A stretch of 7,716 bases of DNA from an uncultured bacterium (GTDB taxonomy: Bacteria > Cyanobacteriota > Vampirovibrionia > Gastranaerophilales > Gastranaerophilaceae). The notes under the pieces are model-generated. The model was given only the letters and a program-made list of their open reading frames with translations, searched no databases and was not told the origin of the DNA. Positions 1 through 7,020 of this stretch are shown piece by piece (positions within the stretch are counted from its first letter, which is position 1; every line of letters starts with the position of its first letter). Position numbers and translations under genes: made by a program. The stretch is taken from contig CAMAGQ010000079.1 of NCBI GenBank assembly GCA_945833895.1, positions 1 to 7,716 of the forward strand, read 5' to 3'.

Positions 1-107
1 CAGACCCTTACTCCCTGTCGCTGAAAGGGATGGAATATAAAAATCTAGAACCTCCTCTCAAAGATATTGTTGGAATGACGTAGTTTCCACTCACTTTAGA
101 GAAGAGG
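1..107. repeat. Hairpin-rich, repeat-like sequence at the window edge
   Basis: No convincing gene is seen here. The stretch holds three inverted repeats: TCCCT/AGGGA (12-16 and 26-30), CCTCCTCTCAAAG (51-63) with its near-complement at 94-107, and TGGAA/TTCCA (71-75 and 85-89) nested inside the second. In the long stem the one substitution is a G-U wobble if the minus strand is transcribed but a C-A mismatch on the plus strand, so an RNA structure would favour the minus strand, downstream of the R3H gene. A U-run lies about 7 nt past the stem, so it could act as a weak terminator for that gene. Short frames are open on both strands (plus 3-83; minus roughly 14-115), which is typical of interspersed palindromic repeats. 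The element may continue beyond the window. Confidence 0.35.
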
Positions 108-141
108 CTCAAACTTGTTATTCAATTTTACTTGACTTAAT

Positions 142-1761
142 CTAATTGATTTTTCTGTTGTTGTAATCTTTTCCGCCGACAATTCGTAAGTGGCGGTTAG
201 TGCCTTCGCCAATTGATTTGCTTTCAAGGTTGTGTTGTTCAACCAGTTCGTGCTGGAGTTTTCTTATTCTGGTACTTTGTGGAGTTAATTCAACATCCGT
301 TGCTCCTGCAAGAATTTTATCAATTGCTTTTTTTGCTTCATCAAGGGCTTTTTCCGTAATATCGTAGAAGGTTTGGTGGTCGTGAAGTTCCACAATATCA
401 AGTGCTTCTTTTATTACTTTTTGAATTTGTGCCATTGAGTTGGTTTTTACATAGAATATCTGTAATCGGCTTTCTTCTGCTGTACTCAAGACTTTTGCTC
501 CGCCTTTTATGAAGTTTTTATGTGCAATCACGATATCCGCATCGTCAAGATTTCTTGTAATTTCAGCGTTCAAATCCAGTCTTTCTATAACCTTTTCCGC
601 AATACTTCTTGATACTGCGTACAGATAGATTTTTTTGTACTTTTTGACTTCCTCGACATATTTTTGCCTTGAAAAACTGAATTTCAAACTTTCAGGATGT
701 TCGATTTTCTTATCAAGTGCATTGATTTTGTCAATTACTGTCGGTGCTTTTTCTTCGGCAGTTTCCTGTTTTTGTAGTTCGTAAGATTTATCAACTTTTC
801 TGATTTCAGGTCTAATCGGCCAGCCTCTGAGAATATAGTCAACCGCTTCGGTCGTGTCTTTGTAAACTGCAAGAGTATTCCTGTCCAGAATTTCTATTAC
901 TATATCGAAAGTCGGCTGTTTCTCACGTTCAAGAACTGTTTTTTGTGAAGAACGGCGTTTAGCCTCATCATCACCCAATGTAACGGATTGAATACCGCCG
1001 ACTAAATCTGATAACGTAGGGTTTTTTATTAAACTTTCAAGACTGTTGCCGTGTGCGGTTGCAATAAGCATTACACCACGTTCGGCAATCGTTCTTGCTG
1101 CTTGTGCTTCGGCTTCTGTGCCGATTTCATCGACAACGATAACTTCAGGAGTGTGGTTCTCAACCGCTTCAATCATAATATCTTTCTGATATTCAGGTTG
1201 GCGAACCTGCATTCTTCTGGCATGTCCGACTGCAGGGTGCGGAGTGTCACCATCTCCTGCAATTTCGTTTGAAGTATCGACTATTACGACTCTTTTGCCG
1301 AGTTCATCCGCAACAAGGCGGGAAATTTCTCTTAATTTGGTGGTCTTACCAACCCCCGGTCTGCCTAAAAATAAGATGCTCTTATTTTGTAAACAAATAT
1401 CTTTAATACATGAGATTGTTCCGGTTACAACCCTGCCTATTCTGCAAGTAAGCCCGACAATACGGTTTTGTCTGTTTCTTATCGCACTTATTCTGTGAAG
1501 AGTCCCCGGTATTCCGGAACGATTATCAGAGGTGAATTCCTGTACCCTTGAAGTTATGTAATCAATATCTTCGTATGTGACATCAGTATTTCCGAGATAC
1601 TCAATCTTGCCGTCCGAGTGTCTGATTTCCGGCGGACGTCCGATATCTACCACGATTTCGATAACGTCATCCATTTTCGGATAATCGATTTGTGTCCGAA
1701 TCTTCTCCGGCAGTATCTCAACCAATCTGTCTAAGTCGTTCTGAAATTGTAAGTTACTCAT
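142..1761 (-). CDS. AAA-type ATPase with C-terminal R3H domain (Ycf45/SpoIIIAA-like)
   Basis: A 539-residue soluble protein. Residues about 30-115 form an N-terminal region resembling the start of SpoIIIAA/Ycf45 proteins. The ATPase core follows, with Walker A GRPGVGKTT at 133-141 and Walker B VIVVDEIG at 207-214; the segment after it (GHARRMQV at 179-186, TAHGNSLESL at 235-244) is typical of this secretion-type ATPase family. Residues about 340-470 hold a charged linker and a second small alpha/beta region. The C-terminus has an R3H motif (R500-x3-H504) followed by GTNRHLRIV, a single-stranded nucleic acid binding fold. Proteins of this architecture are standard in cyanobacteria and occur in plastids as Ycf45; their exact role is not settled, so an ATP-driven nucleic-acid function is inference. 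The start at 1761 is supported by GAAAGG at 1772-1777, 10 nt upstream, and a TATAAT box further up. It is transcribed alone and no strong terminator follows. The family call is confident, the function is not. Confidence 0.9.
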   Translation of the reverse strand: MSNLQFQNDLDRLVEILPEKIRTQIDYPKMDDVIEIVVDIGRPPEIRHSDGKIEYLGNTDVTYEDIDYITSRVQEFTSDNRSGIPGTLHRISAIRNRQNRIVGLTCRIGRVVTGTISCIKDICLQNKSILFLGRPGVGKTTKLREISRLVADELGKRVVIVDTSNEIAGDGDTPHPAVGHARRMQVRQPEYQKDIMIEAVENHTPEVIVVDEIGTEAEAQAARTIAERGVMLIATAHGNSLESLIKNPTLSDLVGGIQSVTLGDDEAKRRSSQKTVLEREKQPTFDIVIEILDRNTLAVYKDTTEAVDYILRGWPIRPEIRKVDKSYELQKQETAEEKAPTVIDKINALDKKIEHPESLKFSFSRQKYVEEVKKYKKIYLYAVSRSIAEKVIERLDLNAEITRNLDDADIVIAHKNFIKGGAKVLSTAEESRLQIFYVKTNSMAQIQKVIKEALDIVELHDHQTFYDITEKALDEAKKAIDKILAGATDVELTPQSTRIRKLQHELVEQHNLESKSIGEGTNRHLRIVGGKDYNNRKIN

Positions 1762-1784
1762 ATATTCGCTGCCTTTCTATTTTG

Positions 1785-1790
1785 ATTATA
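1785..1790 (-). promoter_or_regulatory. Candidate -10 box of the R3H gene
   Basis: A perfect TATAAT on the minus strand lies 24 nt before the start codon, so a transcript would begin around 1778 and still carry the GAAAGG ribosome binding site. No good -35 hexamer sits at the expected distance. A second perfect TATAAT at 1848-1853 would give a leader of about 80 nt. Which one is used cannot be decided from sequence. Confidence 0.4.
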
Positions 1791-1883
1791 ACAAAATATT
1801 TTCTGGCTATTAGTTGCGATTTATTTTTAGGTATATCTTCTATATATATTATACACCATGTATCGGTAATTTTTCCACTATTC

Positions 1884-1903
1884 TTTACTATATTTGTAGT
1901 AAA
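1884..1903. promoter_or_regulatory. Dyad TTTACTA-N6-TAGTAAA upstream of the R3H gene
   Basis: Perfect 7-bp inverted repeat with a 6-bp spacer, just upstream of the more distal TATAAT (1848-1853) of the R3H gene, at about the -35 to -50 position of that promoter. Its left 18 bp match the dyad at 7161-7178 at 14 positions with the same centre of symmetry. This is the size and form of a site for a dimeric helix-turn-helix regulator. The regulator is unknown, and the sequence is AT-rich enough for a chance dyad to be possible. Confidence 0.4.
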
Positions 1904-2186
1904 AAGTAATAAAACTTTACAATTCAAATCGGGCTGAAAACGTGTAATATCAACACTTTTTGTTTTAAAAAATAAAAAAATTATATTTTAATCAGTGGTA
2001 ATTTGCCGTGGAAGTTTTGGTAAAATTTACACTTTACATAACTAAATAATGGGTGGTTTTTATATTAAGAATTAGTTACATTTGAAAAATTTTGGTAATG
2101 GATTATGGGGATTCTTCAGGCAATATAAAATCGTCGCCCTCAGAATTGTATATGTTACGTAATTCGATGACAAAAATTTTAATATT
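1904..2186. other. AT-rich intergenic stretch, no gene seen
   Basis: Lies between the upstream region of the R3H gene and the nrdG terminator. It contains A/T runs, a weak GTGT/ACAC hairpin followed by T-runs on the plus strand (about 1941-1965), and a small palindrome GTAAA-A-TTTAC near 2022-2032. A plus-strand frame starting at 2092 has no ribosome binding site and runs through the terminator and into antisense nrdG. A minus-strand frame ending near 2100 reads protein-like but has no start codon. Neither is called as a gene. Confidence 0.6.
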
Positions 2187-2220
2187 AAAACTCCTAAAAC
2201 CAAACGGCTTTAGGAGTTTT
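2187..2220 (-). terminator. Rho-independent terminator of nrdD-nrdG
   Basis: Perfect 12-bp inverted repeat (AAAACTCCTAAA at 2187-2198, TTTAGGAGTTTT at 2209-2220) with a 10-nt loop that can pair further (CC/GG). It begins 24 nt past the nrdG stop codon. The outer A-T pairs supply U-rich sequence at the 3' arm in either direction, so it could also stop plus-strand transcription. Confidence 0.85.
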
Positions 2221-2244
2221 AAATTATTATCAATATTTCTAGTC

Positions 2245-2748
2245 TTACTTTGTAATCAATTCCTCATAAAGGACAACTTGACCAGTTTTCAAAGATTCTT
2301 GAACATCAATAATCCTTTGGTTTGAACTTCCAACCCAGTGCAGGTTATTATCGTTCAAGGCTTTTACAAATCTTCCGTCGATTAGGACATCCAGATATTG
2401 CATCAAAGGTTCATCTTTCACATCTTCCCAACAAAAGCCGGTATATGACCAGATTGTTTTTTCCGGACATTCTTCCTTAACCTTTTTGGCAAGTCTTTCA
2501 ATCTCTGCTCTGTTAAAAGGATGCAGAGGATCGCCGCCGCTAAAGGTTATACCTGATATGTGAGGCTGTTTTAATGCTTCAAAAAGTTCATTTTCAGCAT
2601 CTTCATCAAATGGAATTCCGCCTGCCAAATCCCAAGTGATTGGGTTTTGACACTCTTCACAGTGGTGAGTACAGCCTGAAACCCACAAGACTACTCGCAA
2701 ACCTTCTCCATTCAACATATCATCTTTTGTTATATTGTGATAATTCAT
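2245..2748 (-). CDS. nrdG: Anaerobic ribonucleoside-triphosphate reductase activating protein
   Basis: A 167-residue radical-SAM enzyme, full length for NrdG. It uses a [4Fe-4S] cluster and S-adenosylmethionine to abstract a hydrogen from the C-terminal glycine of NrdD, creating the glycyl radical. The cluster motif C-x3-C-x2-C is Cys26, Cys30 and Cys33 in GCTHHCEEC. The SAM-contacting GGDP motif is at 71-74, and further family signatures are SYTGF (101-105), DVLIDGRF (120-127) and GSSNQRIID (140-148). The N-terminus MNYHNITKDDMLNGEG is typical of the family. The start codon lies 2 nt after the nrdD stop codon, with only weak ribosome-binding sequence inside the nrdD end, so translation is probably coupled to nrdD. 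A terminator follows 24 nt downstream. The protein acts in the cytoplasm and only without oxygen. Confidence 0.96.
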   Translation of the reverse strand: MNYHNITKDDMLNGEGLRVVLWVSGCTHHCEECQNPITWDLAGGIPFDEDAENELFEALKQPHISGITFSGGDPLHPFNRAEIERLAKKVKEECPEKTIWSYTGFCWEDVKDEPLMQYLDVLIDGRFVKALNDNNLHWVGSSNQRIIDVQESLKTGQVVLYEELITK

Positions 2749-2750
2749 CT

Positions 2751-5015
2751 CTACATACTCACTCTGTCTTTAATTTCTTCCATTTTGTGATCTGCAAGTC
2801 TTGAATCGCCTTTAACTCTTGAATAAGCCAAGTAACCATTCATACGGTCAATTTTTGTAAGGTTCTTCGAACCGCATTTTGGACAAACATCCATATTCAA
2901 CTCCTGATGACCGCAATCATCACAATATGATAGTGATAAGTTTACACCTTCGTAAAATCCTTTATCCATAGCACGTTTTAGCAATGTTTCAACAGCTTTT
3001 GTGTTATATGAAATCGGATATTTTACATATTGAATTTTACCGCCGTTAAACAAGTTCCAAAATCTGCCTTCAATATCCTGTTTCTGAATAGGGCTGATTT
3101 GTTCTGAAACGTGACAGTGGAATGAGTTTGAAACATAAGGTTTATCAGAAACATTCGCAACAATTCCGAATTTATTTCTGAATTGTTTTACCTGCAAACC
3201 GCAAAGGTTTTCAGCAGGAGTTCCGTATATCGCGTACAAAATTCCGTCTTTTTCTTTGTATTCTTGAGTTTTCTTGTTGATGTATTCCATAACTTCAAGA
3301 GCGAATTGACCGTCTTCAACAAGAGATTTTCCGTTATAAACCTGCTGCAATTCGTTCAATGCAGTAATTCCGAAAGATGCTGTTGAAGATTTCAAAACAG
3401 GTTTAATCTTGTCGTGAATACCAAGGTGTCCGCCTAAGAATCCGCCTTCGCAGAACCCTAACGGATTGATGCTTGCTTTCATTTCGCCAAGGTAATTATA
3501 AGTTCTGATGTGGATTTTTCTGATAATTTCAAGATAGTAATCAAGAACTTCATAAAAATCTTTGCTTTCCTGTTGAGCCTTTGAGTAAATCATAGGCAAG
3601 TGCAGACTGATAGCACCGATGTTAAATCTGCCGACAAATACCGGTTTATCGTTTTCATCAGCCGGAGCTGCTCCGCCTCTTTCAAACCAAGGTGACAGGA
3701 ATGCTCTGCAACCCATTGGTGAAATTACACGTTTGTATTTTTTGTAAATTGATGCAACGTAACCGTCGCCTGACAAACTTAACCAATCCGGATACATAGT
3801 CTTTTTAGAACATTCAACACCCGCGTGGAACAAGTTTTCCAACGGTTTGCCTTCTCCGTGTAATTCTTCATCATATAAGAACACGATTTTAGGGAACAAT
3901 ACAGGTTTTTTACATTCTTTTTTACCCTGACCATTTTGACGGGTTTTCAAGCAGGCAAGAGTTGCCATAACTTCAAACTCATCTTGTCCTAAACCTGTTG
4001 TTACGGTGATGAACGGATAATCGCCGCGAGAAGATGCAACCGTATTGAATTTGTATTCCCAACCTTGGAAACCTTGTTCAAAATCGTGTTGAACATCTTT
4101 TAATGCTTCTTCTTTTGCTTTTTCAAAAGATAAGCCCATGCAGATATATCTTTCATACTGTCTGTCGTAGGTCTTTTTCGCATACGGTGCAAGGATTTTA
4201 TCAACTTCAGGAACCGTAAATCCGCCGTATTGTTGACTTGCAGCTGCCATAACGATATCACCGATAACATCAAATGCTACATCCAAACTCTTCGGTTCGT
4301 TGTACCAGATGTTACCCATTTCAAAACCGCCTTCAAGAACTGATTTAACATCAAACAAACAGCAGTTCATTGTGTCACGTCTTGCACACATATCGTGAAT
4401 ATAAATATAACCGTCTTTTATCGCTTGAATTTCTTCCACTGTTAAGAAGAATTTCTTGTATAATTCTTTGTTAAGTTCGTTGAAAATCAAAGAACGTTTT
4501 GTAGAAACCAAAGTAGAATCAGCGTTAGCGTTTTCTTTGTCGCCGATGTACATAATTCTTTGAGATTCTTTATAAACCTTGTCAAGCATTGCAACAAAAT
4601 CGGTTTTGTAGTTTCTGTAGTTGCGGTAACTTTTTGCAACCAGCGGATTTATGCTTTCTAATGCACTTTCTACAATATTATGGATTTCAAATATAGAAAC
4701 TTCTGTTTTATTCAAGTCGGAAACGTTTTTGTTTACGTAATCGCAAATTCTTTGAATATCAGAGTCGGTAAAAGTAACCATCATACGAGTTGCTGATTTC
4801 TTAACCGCAGAAACAACTTTTTGAACATTGTAATTTTCTTTTGTTCCGTCTTTTTTGATAATATATACTGACTCAGGAAGTTTTGACGCACTGTCAAGCA
4901 CCTGTTTTGAAAACATCACGTTTGAATCGTGAACTCTTTTAATAGCATCAGAAACATGAGCGGAAGTAATTCCGACTACTTTTCCATCTTTATTTTTTTT
5001 AACCGCATTTTGCAT
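2751..5015 (-). CDS. nrdD: Class III (anaerobic) ribonucleoside-triphosphate reductase
   Basis: A 754-residue enzyme that reduces ribonucleoside triphosphates to deoxyribonucleotides by glycyl radical chemistry. An N-terminal ATP-cone, the allosteric activity domain, spans residues about 50-138. The catalytic barrel follows, with CARRDTMNCCLFD near 215-225 and the finger-loop motif MGCRAFLSPW, whose Cys436 is the likely thiyl-radical residue. Four cysteines at 698, 701, 711 and 714 (CDDC and CPKC) form the C-terminal zinc site. The radical glycine is Gly727 in RMNGYLAYSRVKGD. The start is placed at 5015 because GGAGGAG lies 7 nt upstream; an in-frame ATG at 5045 would add ten residues (MHLTNRRRFI) that read through this ribosome binding site and is therefore unlikely. 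nrdG follows after 2 nt. No class I or II reductase is visible, which fits a strict anaerobe. All key residues are present. Confidence 0.97.
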   Translation of the reverse strand: MQNAVKKNKDGKVVGITSAHVSDAIKRVHDSNVMFSKQVLDSASKLPESVYIIKKDGTKENYNVQKVVSAVKKSATRMMVTFTDSDIQRICDYVNKNVSDLNKTEVSIFEIHNIVESALESINPLVAKSYRNYRNYKTDFVAMLDKVYKESQRIMYIGDKENANADSTLVSTKRSLIFNELNKELYKKFFLTVEEIQAIKDGYIYIHDMCARRDTMNCCLFDVKSVLEGGFEMGNIWYNEPKSLDVAFDVIGDIVMAAASQQYGGFTVPEVDKILAPYAKKTYDRQYERYICMGLSFEKAKEEALKDVQHDFEQGFQGWEYKFNTVASSRGDYPFITVTTGLGQDEFEVMATLACLKTRQNGQGKKECKKPVLFPKIVFLYDEELHGEGKPLENLFHAGVECSKKTMYPDWLSLSGDGYVASIYKKYKRVISPMGCRAFLSPWFERGGAAPADENDKPVFVGRFNIGAISLHLPMIYSKAQQESKDFYEVLDYYLEIIRKIHIRTYNYLGEMKASINPLGFCEGGFLGGHLGIHDKIKPVLKSSTASFGITALNELQQVYNGKSLVEDGQFALEVMEYINKKTQEYKEKDGILYAIYGTPAENLCGLQVKQFRNKFGIVANVSDKPYVSNSFHCHVSEQISPIQKQDIEGRFWNLFNGGKIQYVKYPISYNTKAVETLLKRAMDKGFYEGVNLSLSYCDDCGHQELNMDVCPKCGSKNLTKIDRMNGYLAYSRVKGDSRLADHKMEEIKDRVSM

Positions 5016-5022
5016 AATAAAT

Positions 5023-5029
5023 CTCCTCC
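5023..5029 (-). promoter_or_regulatory. Strong ribosome binding site that sets the nrdD start
   Basis: GGAGGAG on the minus strand, 7 nt before the ATG at 5015. It is the best Shine-Dalgarno sequence in the window and decides between the 754- and 764-residue versions of NrdD. Confidence 0.9.
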
Positions 5030-5077
5030 GATTTGTGAGGTGCATGCTTTCAGAACATTTACACTAACCCGCACCTA

Positions 5078-5161
5078 CGCTTAACATAAGGCTTTTATAA
5101 CCTTTTTCTATCCATAATCTCTTTCTTTAATTCTACCATGAATTTTTATAAAAGTTAAGCG
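5078..5161. promoter_or_regulatory. Interrupted 16-bp inverted repeat around the nrdD promoter
   Basis: CGCTTAAC (5078-5085), a 7-nt insert, then TTTTATAA (5093-5100) is mirrored by an uninterrupted TTATAAAAGTTAAGCG at 5146-5161. The right arm overlaps the candidate promoter boxes, and the left arm lies in the untranslated leader. The upstream arm is probably outside the transcript, so a protein-binding site is more likely than an RNA hairpin. It does not match the NrdR box as I know it (ACACTA-N4-TAGTGT type). Confidence 0.4.
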
Positions 5162-5172
5162 AATTTAGTCAA
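5130..5172 (-). promoter_or_regulatory. Candidate nrdD-nrdG promoter(s)
   Basis: Two overlapping sigma-70-like arrangements read toward nrdD: TTGACT (5167-5172) with TATAAA (5145-5150) at 16-nt spacing, and TTAACT (5153-5158) with TAGAAT (5130-5135) at 17-nt spacing. Either gives a leader of about 110-125 nt. In that leader AGGTGC and GCACCT (5071-5076 and 5038-5043) could form a stem shortly before the ribosome binding site. The exact start point is not determinable from sequence. Confidence 0.5.
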
Positions 5173-5351
5173 AAATAAATCCATTAGCTGATAAAATTTG
5201 AAACAAAATTTTACAAAAAATCCCAAAACTTTTTCCAATTAAGGATTACACTTTTATAAACAAAAATTACCAAATATTAAAACATGATAAGAAGGATTAA
5301 CATTTGTAAAAAATACACTAATTTATCAATCGAAATTTGACCAAAACCAAT
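5173..5351. other. AT-rich intergenic stretch, nothing recognised
   Basis: Lies between the terminator of the orphan membrane-protein gene and the nrdD promoter. It consists of A/T-rich sequence with no open frame of note, no strong dyad and no recognisable binding site. No clear FNR or NrdR box is seen. Confidence 0.6.
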
Positions 5352-5379
5352 AAAAAAGCATGCTCAAAAAGCATGCCTT
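5352..5379 (-). terminator. Rho-independent terminator of the orphan membrane-protein gene
   Basis: On the minus strand, AAG-GCATGC, a 7-nt loop and GCATGC-TTT form a 9-bp stem (one G-U pair), followed directly by a T-run. It starts 28 nt past the stop codon at 5407. The GCATGC core is itself palindromic and occurs twice (5358-5363 and 5371-5376). Confidence 0.8.
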
Positions 5380-5406
5380 ACAGCGATGAGGTAAATGTTT
5401 ACAGAT

Positions 5407-6966
5407 TTAAGCAACTTGTTTTAATTTTTCTTTTTGAGCCTTTGCTTTGGTTAATTTTGCGTTAACCATCGGAAGCAAGTACCCGAGAGTTATTCCTGAA
5501 TATAATAGTCCTGAAACGTGGGCAACATTTAATTTCCATAAGTTTTTCTTAGCAAACGCCGTGCCTTTTGCGGCAATTTCAGCGTGGGTTTTAAGATGTA
5601 CGTCGTTCAACCAGTGTTTTAACCCTTTGCCCTGTTTAGAAATGTTGAACAGATTTGCTTGTTTTCTGTCAAGCAGGTTCGCAACGCCTTTTGCTGCGAA
5701 ACCGCCGAATACAAGCCAGTTCAAAAATCCGAAATAATCACGTGTTACAGATTCTCTAAGTTCTGTATCGTCATCAGCCGCCATAAATCTTCCGACAATG
5801 TTTGCCGCATAAACGGTTTTTATCGCGTTACCGCTTGTTACAGGGCCTGTGAATTGAAGTTTCTTCACAAAATCTTTGAAGTTTTTCACCTTCATTACAC
5901 CTGCAACCATTGCAATCATGCCGATACTTGCCGCAAGTTTTTTCGCAAACAAGAACTTATCTTTCTTTTGTTCAGAAGTTTTGGCTGTGGTTTTGTCCGT
6001 ATAATTAACATTGCCGACAAAACCTTTTTTACCGGTGCGTTTTTCGGTAATCTTTCTGTTAATATACTGATTGGTAAGCCCAAGTAAAGATGCTCCGGTC
6101 AATGCTCCGAAGATTTTGATTTTATTTATCTTTGCAATTTTCTTTAAAGCCTTTTCGATGTCGATATTCTTGTTTGTAAAGATGTCCTTGCCCATATCGT
6201 GCATATCTCTGAGGATAATTTGAAGTTTTTCGTTCCATACTTTACCGTTCATATTAACTGTCAAATCACGGTTTGCCCCCAAAGCATTGGTTAAACGTGC
6301 CTCTGCAATTTTCAAGACATTGTTCTTGTCTTGTTTTGTGATGTTTTTGTCGTTAATAATCTCGGTCATTGTTTTGATGAAACCGTCTTTAGTTTTTAGG
6401 GTGTCGGTAACATATTTGTATTTTTCATCCTGCCAAGTTATGTATTTCCAAGCGTTTTCGTCAACCCACTTAACCTTTTTCCAGTTAATATCGGTAAACT
6501 TGTTAACGCCTTTGCCATCTTTACCGCTCATATTTTCAAAAACATTTCTAACATATTTTTCTGTGTTGTTATCAGCGGCTTTCCAAGCGGTATGCAGGGT
6601 TTTTACAGAATCGTCGCTAAACCAGGTATTTGGACGAAGTTCCACATCAGGCATAATCTTGTTTGTTATAAGGTGAGAAATTCCGTAAGCCAACAATCCT
6701 GCAGATAAACAGTTAATAAAAGTTCCTGAAATTTCTCTAAAGAAAGTTTCAAGTCCGGCATCTTTGTTTCTGTGAGTTGTATCGTAATAAGTACGAGGTC
6801 CAACCATCGCACCGACGTCAATCAAAACCGCATTAGCCATTTCGTTGGTATCCAAAACCCTTAACGCACTTGTCAAAACGCCGTCCATTGCTCCGTTAAA
6901 ATGAGGAGTTGTGTATTTTCTTTGGTTAATATTGTTATTTGTACAATTATTTATAGTTAAATTCAT
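5407..6966 (-). CDS. Orphan membrane-associated protein, unknown function
   Basis: A 519-residue basic protein that I do not recognise; no catalytic motif is visible. It starts with a polar, Asn-rich stretch (residues 1-19) leading to PHFNGAMDG (21-29). There is no classical signal peptide. Hydrophobic segments lie at about 82-100, 284-297, 344-358, 412-431 and 482-500, and a long hydrophilic, Lys/Trp-rich region covers 105-280. The tail (504-519) is rich in lysine. A pattern of separated weak membrane segments fits a protein embedded in or attached to the inner membrane. The start codon has only weak ribosome-binding sequence (GGGAA at 6976-6980, 9 nt spacing). A terminator hairpin with an alternative antiterminator pairing lies just upstream, so expression is probably controlled by attenuation. 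It is monocistronic, with its own terminator downstream. The length and coding quality make the gene secure; its role is open. I infer it is lineage-specific. Confidence 0.88.
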   Translation of the reverse strand: MNLTINNCTNNNINQRKYTTPHFNGAMDGVLTSALRVLDTNEMANAVLIDVGAMVGPRTYYDTTHRNKDAGLETFFREISGTFINCLSAGLLAYGISHLITNKIMPDVELRPNTWFSDDSVKTLHTAWKAADNNTEKYVRNVFENMSGKDGKGVNKFTDINWKKVKWVDENAWKYITWQDEKYKYVTDTLKTKDGFIKTMTEIINDKNITKQDKNNVLKIAEARLTNALGANRDLTVNMNGKVWNEKLQIILRDMHDMGKDIFTNKNIDIEKALKKIAKINKIKIFGALTGASLLGLTNQYINRKITEKRTGKKGFVGNVNYTDKTTAKTSEQKKDKFLFAKKLAASIGMIAMVAGVMKVKNFKDFVKKLQFTGPVTSGNAIKTVYAANIVGRFMAADDDTELRESVTRDYFGFLNWLVFGGFAAKGVANLLDRKQANLFNISKQGKGLKHWLNDVHLKTHAEIAAKGTAFAKKNLWKLNVAHVSGLLYSGITLGYLLPMVNAKLTKAKAQKEKLKQVA

Positions 6967-6995
6967 TATAATCTGTTCCCGATTGTCTGCATACT

Positions 6996-7020
6996 AAAAA
7001 ATCCCGTTATGCGGGACTTT
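6996..7020 (-). terminator. Terminator/attenuator hairpin before the orphan gene
   Basis: On the minus strand AAAGTCCCG, the loop CATAA, and CGGGA followed by six T residues. Counting a G-U and outer A-U pairs, the stem reaches 9 bp. It ends 30 nt before the start codon at 6966. Its complete 5' arm (7012-7020) is also complementary to 7079-7087, so terminator and antiterminator exclude each other. It could alternatively be a plain terminator of a short upstream transcript. Confidence 0.8.

Noticed and set aside
3..83. Open plus-strand frame ending in TAG at 81-83, possible C-terminus of a gene cut by the window edge
   Set aside because: Only 26 codons, uses codons uncommon in the neighbouring genes, lies within hairpin-rich sequence that is equally open on the other strand, and matches no family I know.
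1692..1937. Plus-strand 81-residue frame
   Set aside because: It begins antisense inside the R3H gene and runs through that gene's promoter region; low-complexity hydrophobic translation with no ribosome binding site.
2100..2180. Minus-strand protein-like tail (reads FVIELRNIYNSEGDDF) downstream of nrdG, possible frameshifted extension of nrdG
   Set aside because: NrdG already has its usual full length, the frame contains the terminator stem, and there is no start codon or slippery site.
2092..2325. Plus-strand 77-residue frame between the terminator and nrdG
   Set aside because: It reads through a strong terminator hairpin and then antisense to nrdG, with no ribosome binding site before its ATG.
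5016..5045. Upstream in-frame ATG that would lengthen NrdD by ten residues
   Set aside because: The added residues would be encoded by the Shine-Dalgarno sequence itself; the GGAGGAG 7 nt before the ATG at 5015 clearly marks the real start.
5016..5172. NrdR box, FNR box or riboswitch in the nrdD leader
   Set aside because: ACACTA occurs once (5061-5066) without a mirrored partner at the right spacing, no TTGAT-N4-ATCAA is present, and no conserved riboswitch core was recognised.
5659..6087. Plus-strand 142-residue frame opposite the orphan gene
   Set aside because: It is a shadow of a much longer minus-strand gene with coherent domain composition, and its Cys/Phe-rich translation is typical of antisense frames.
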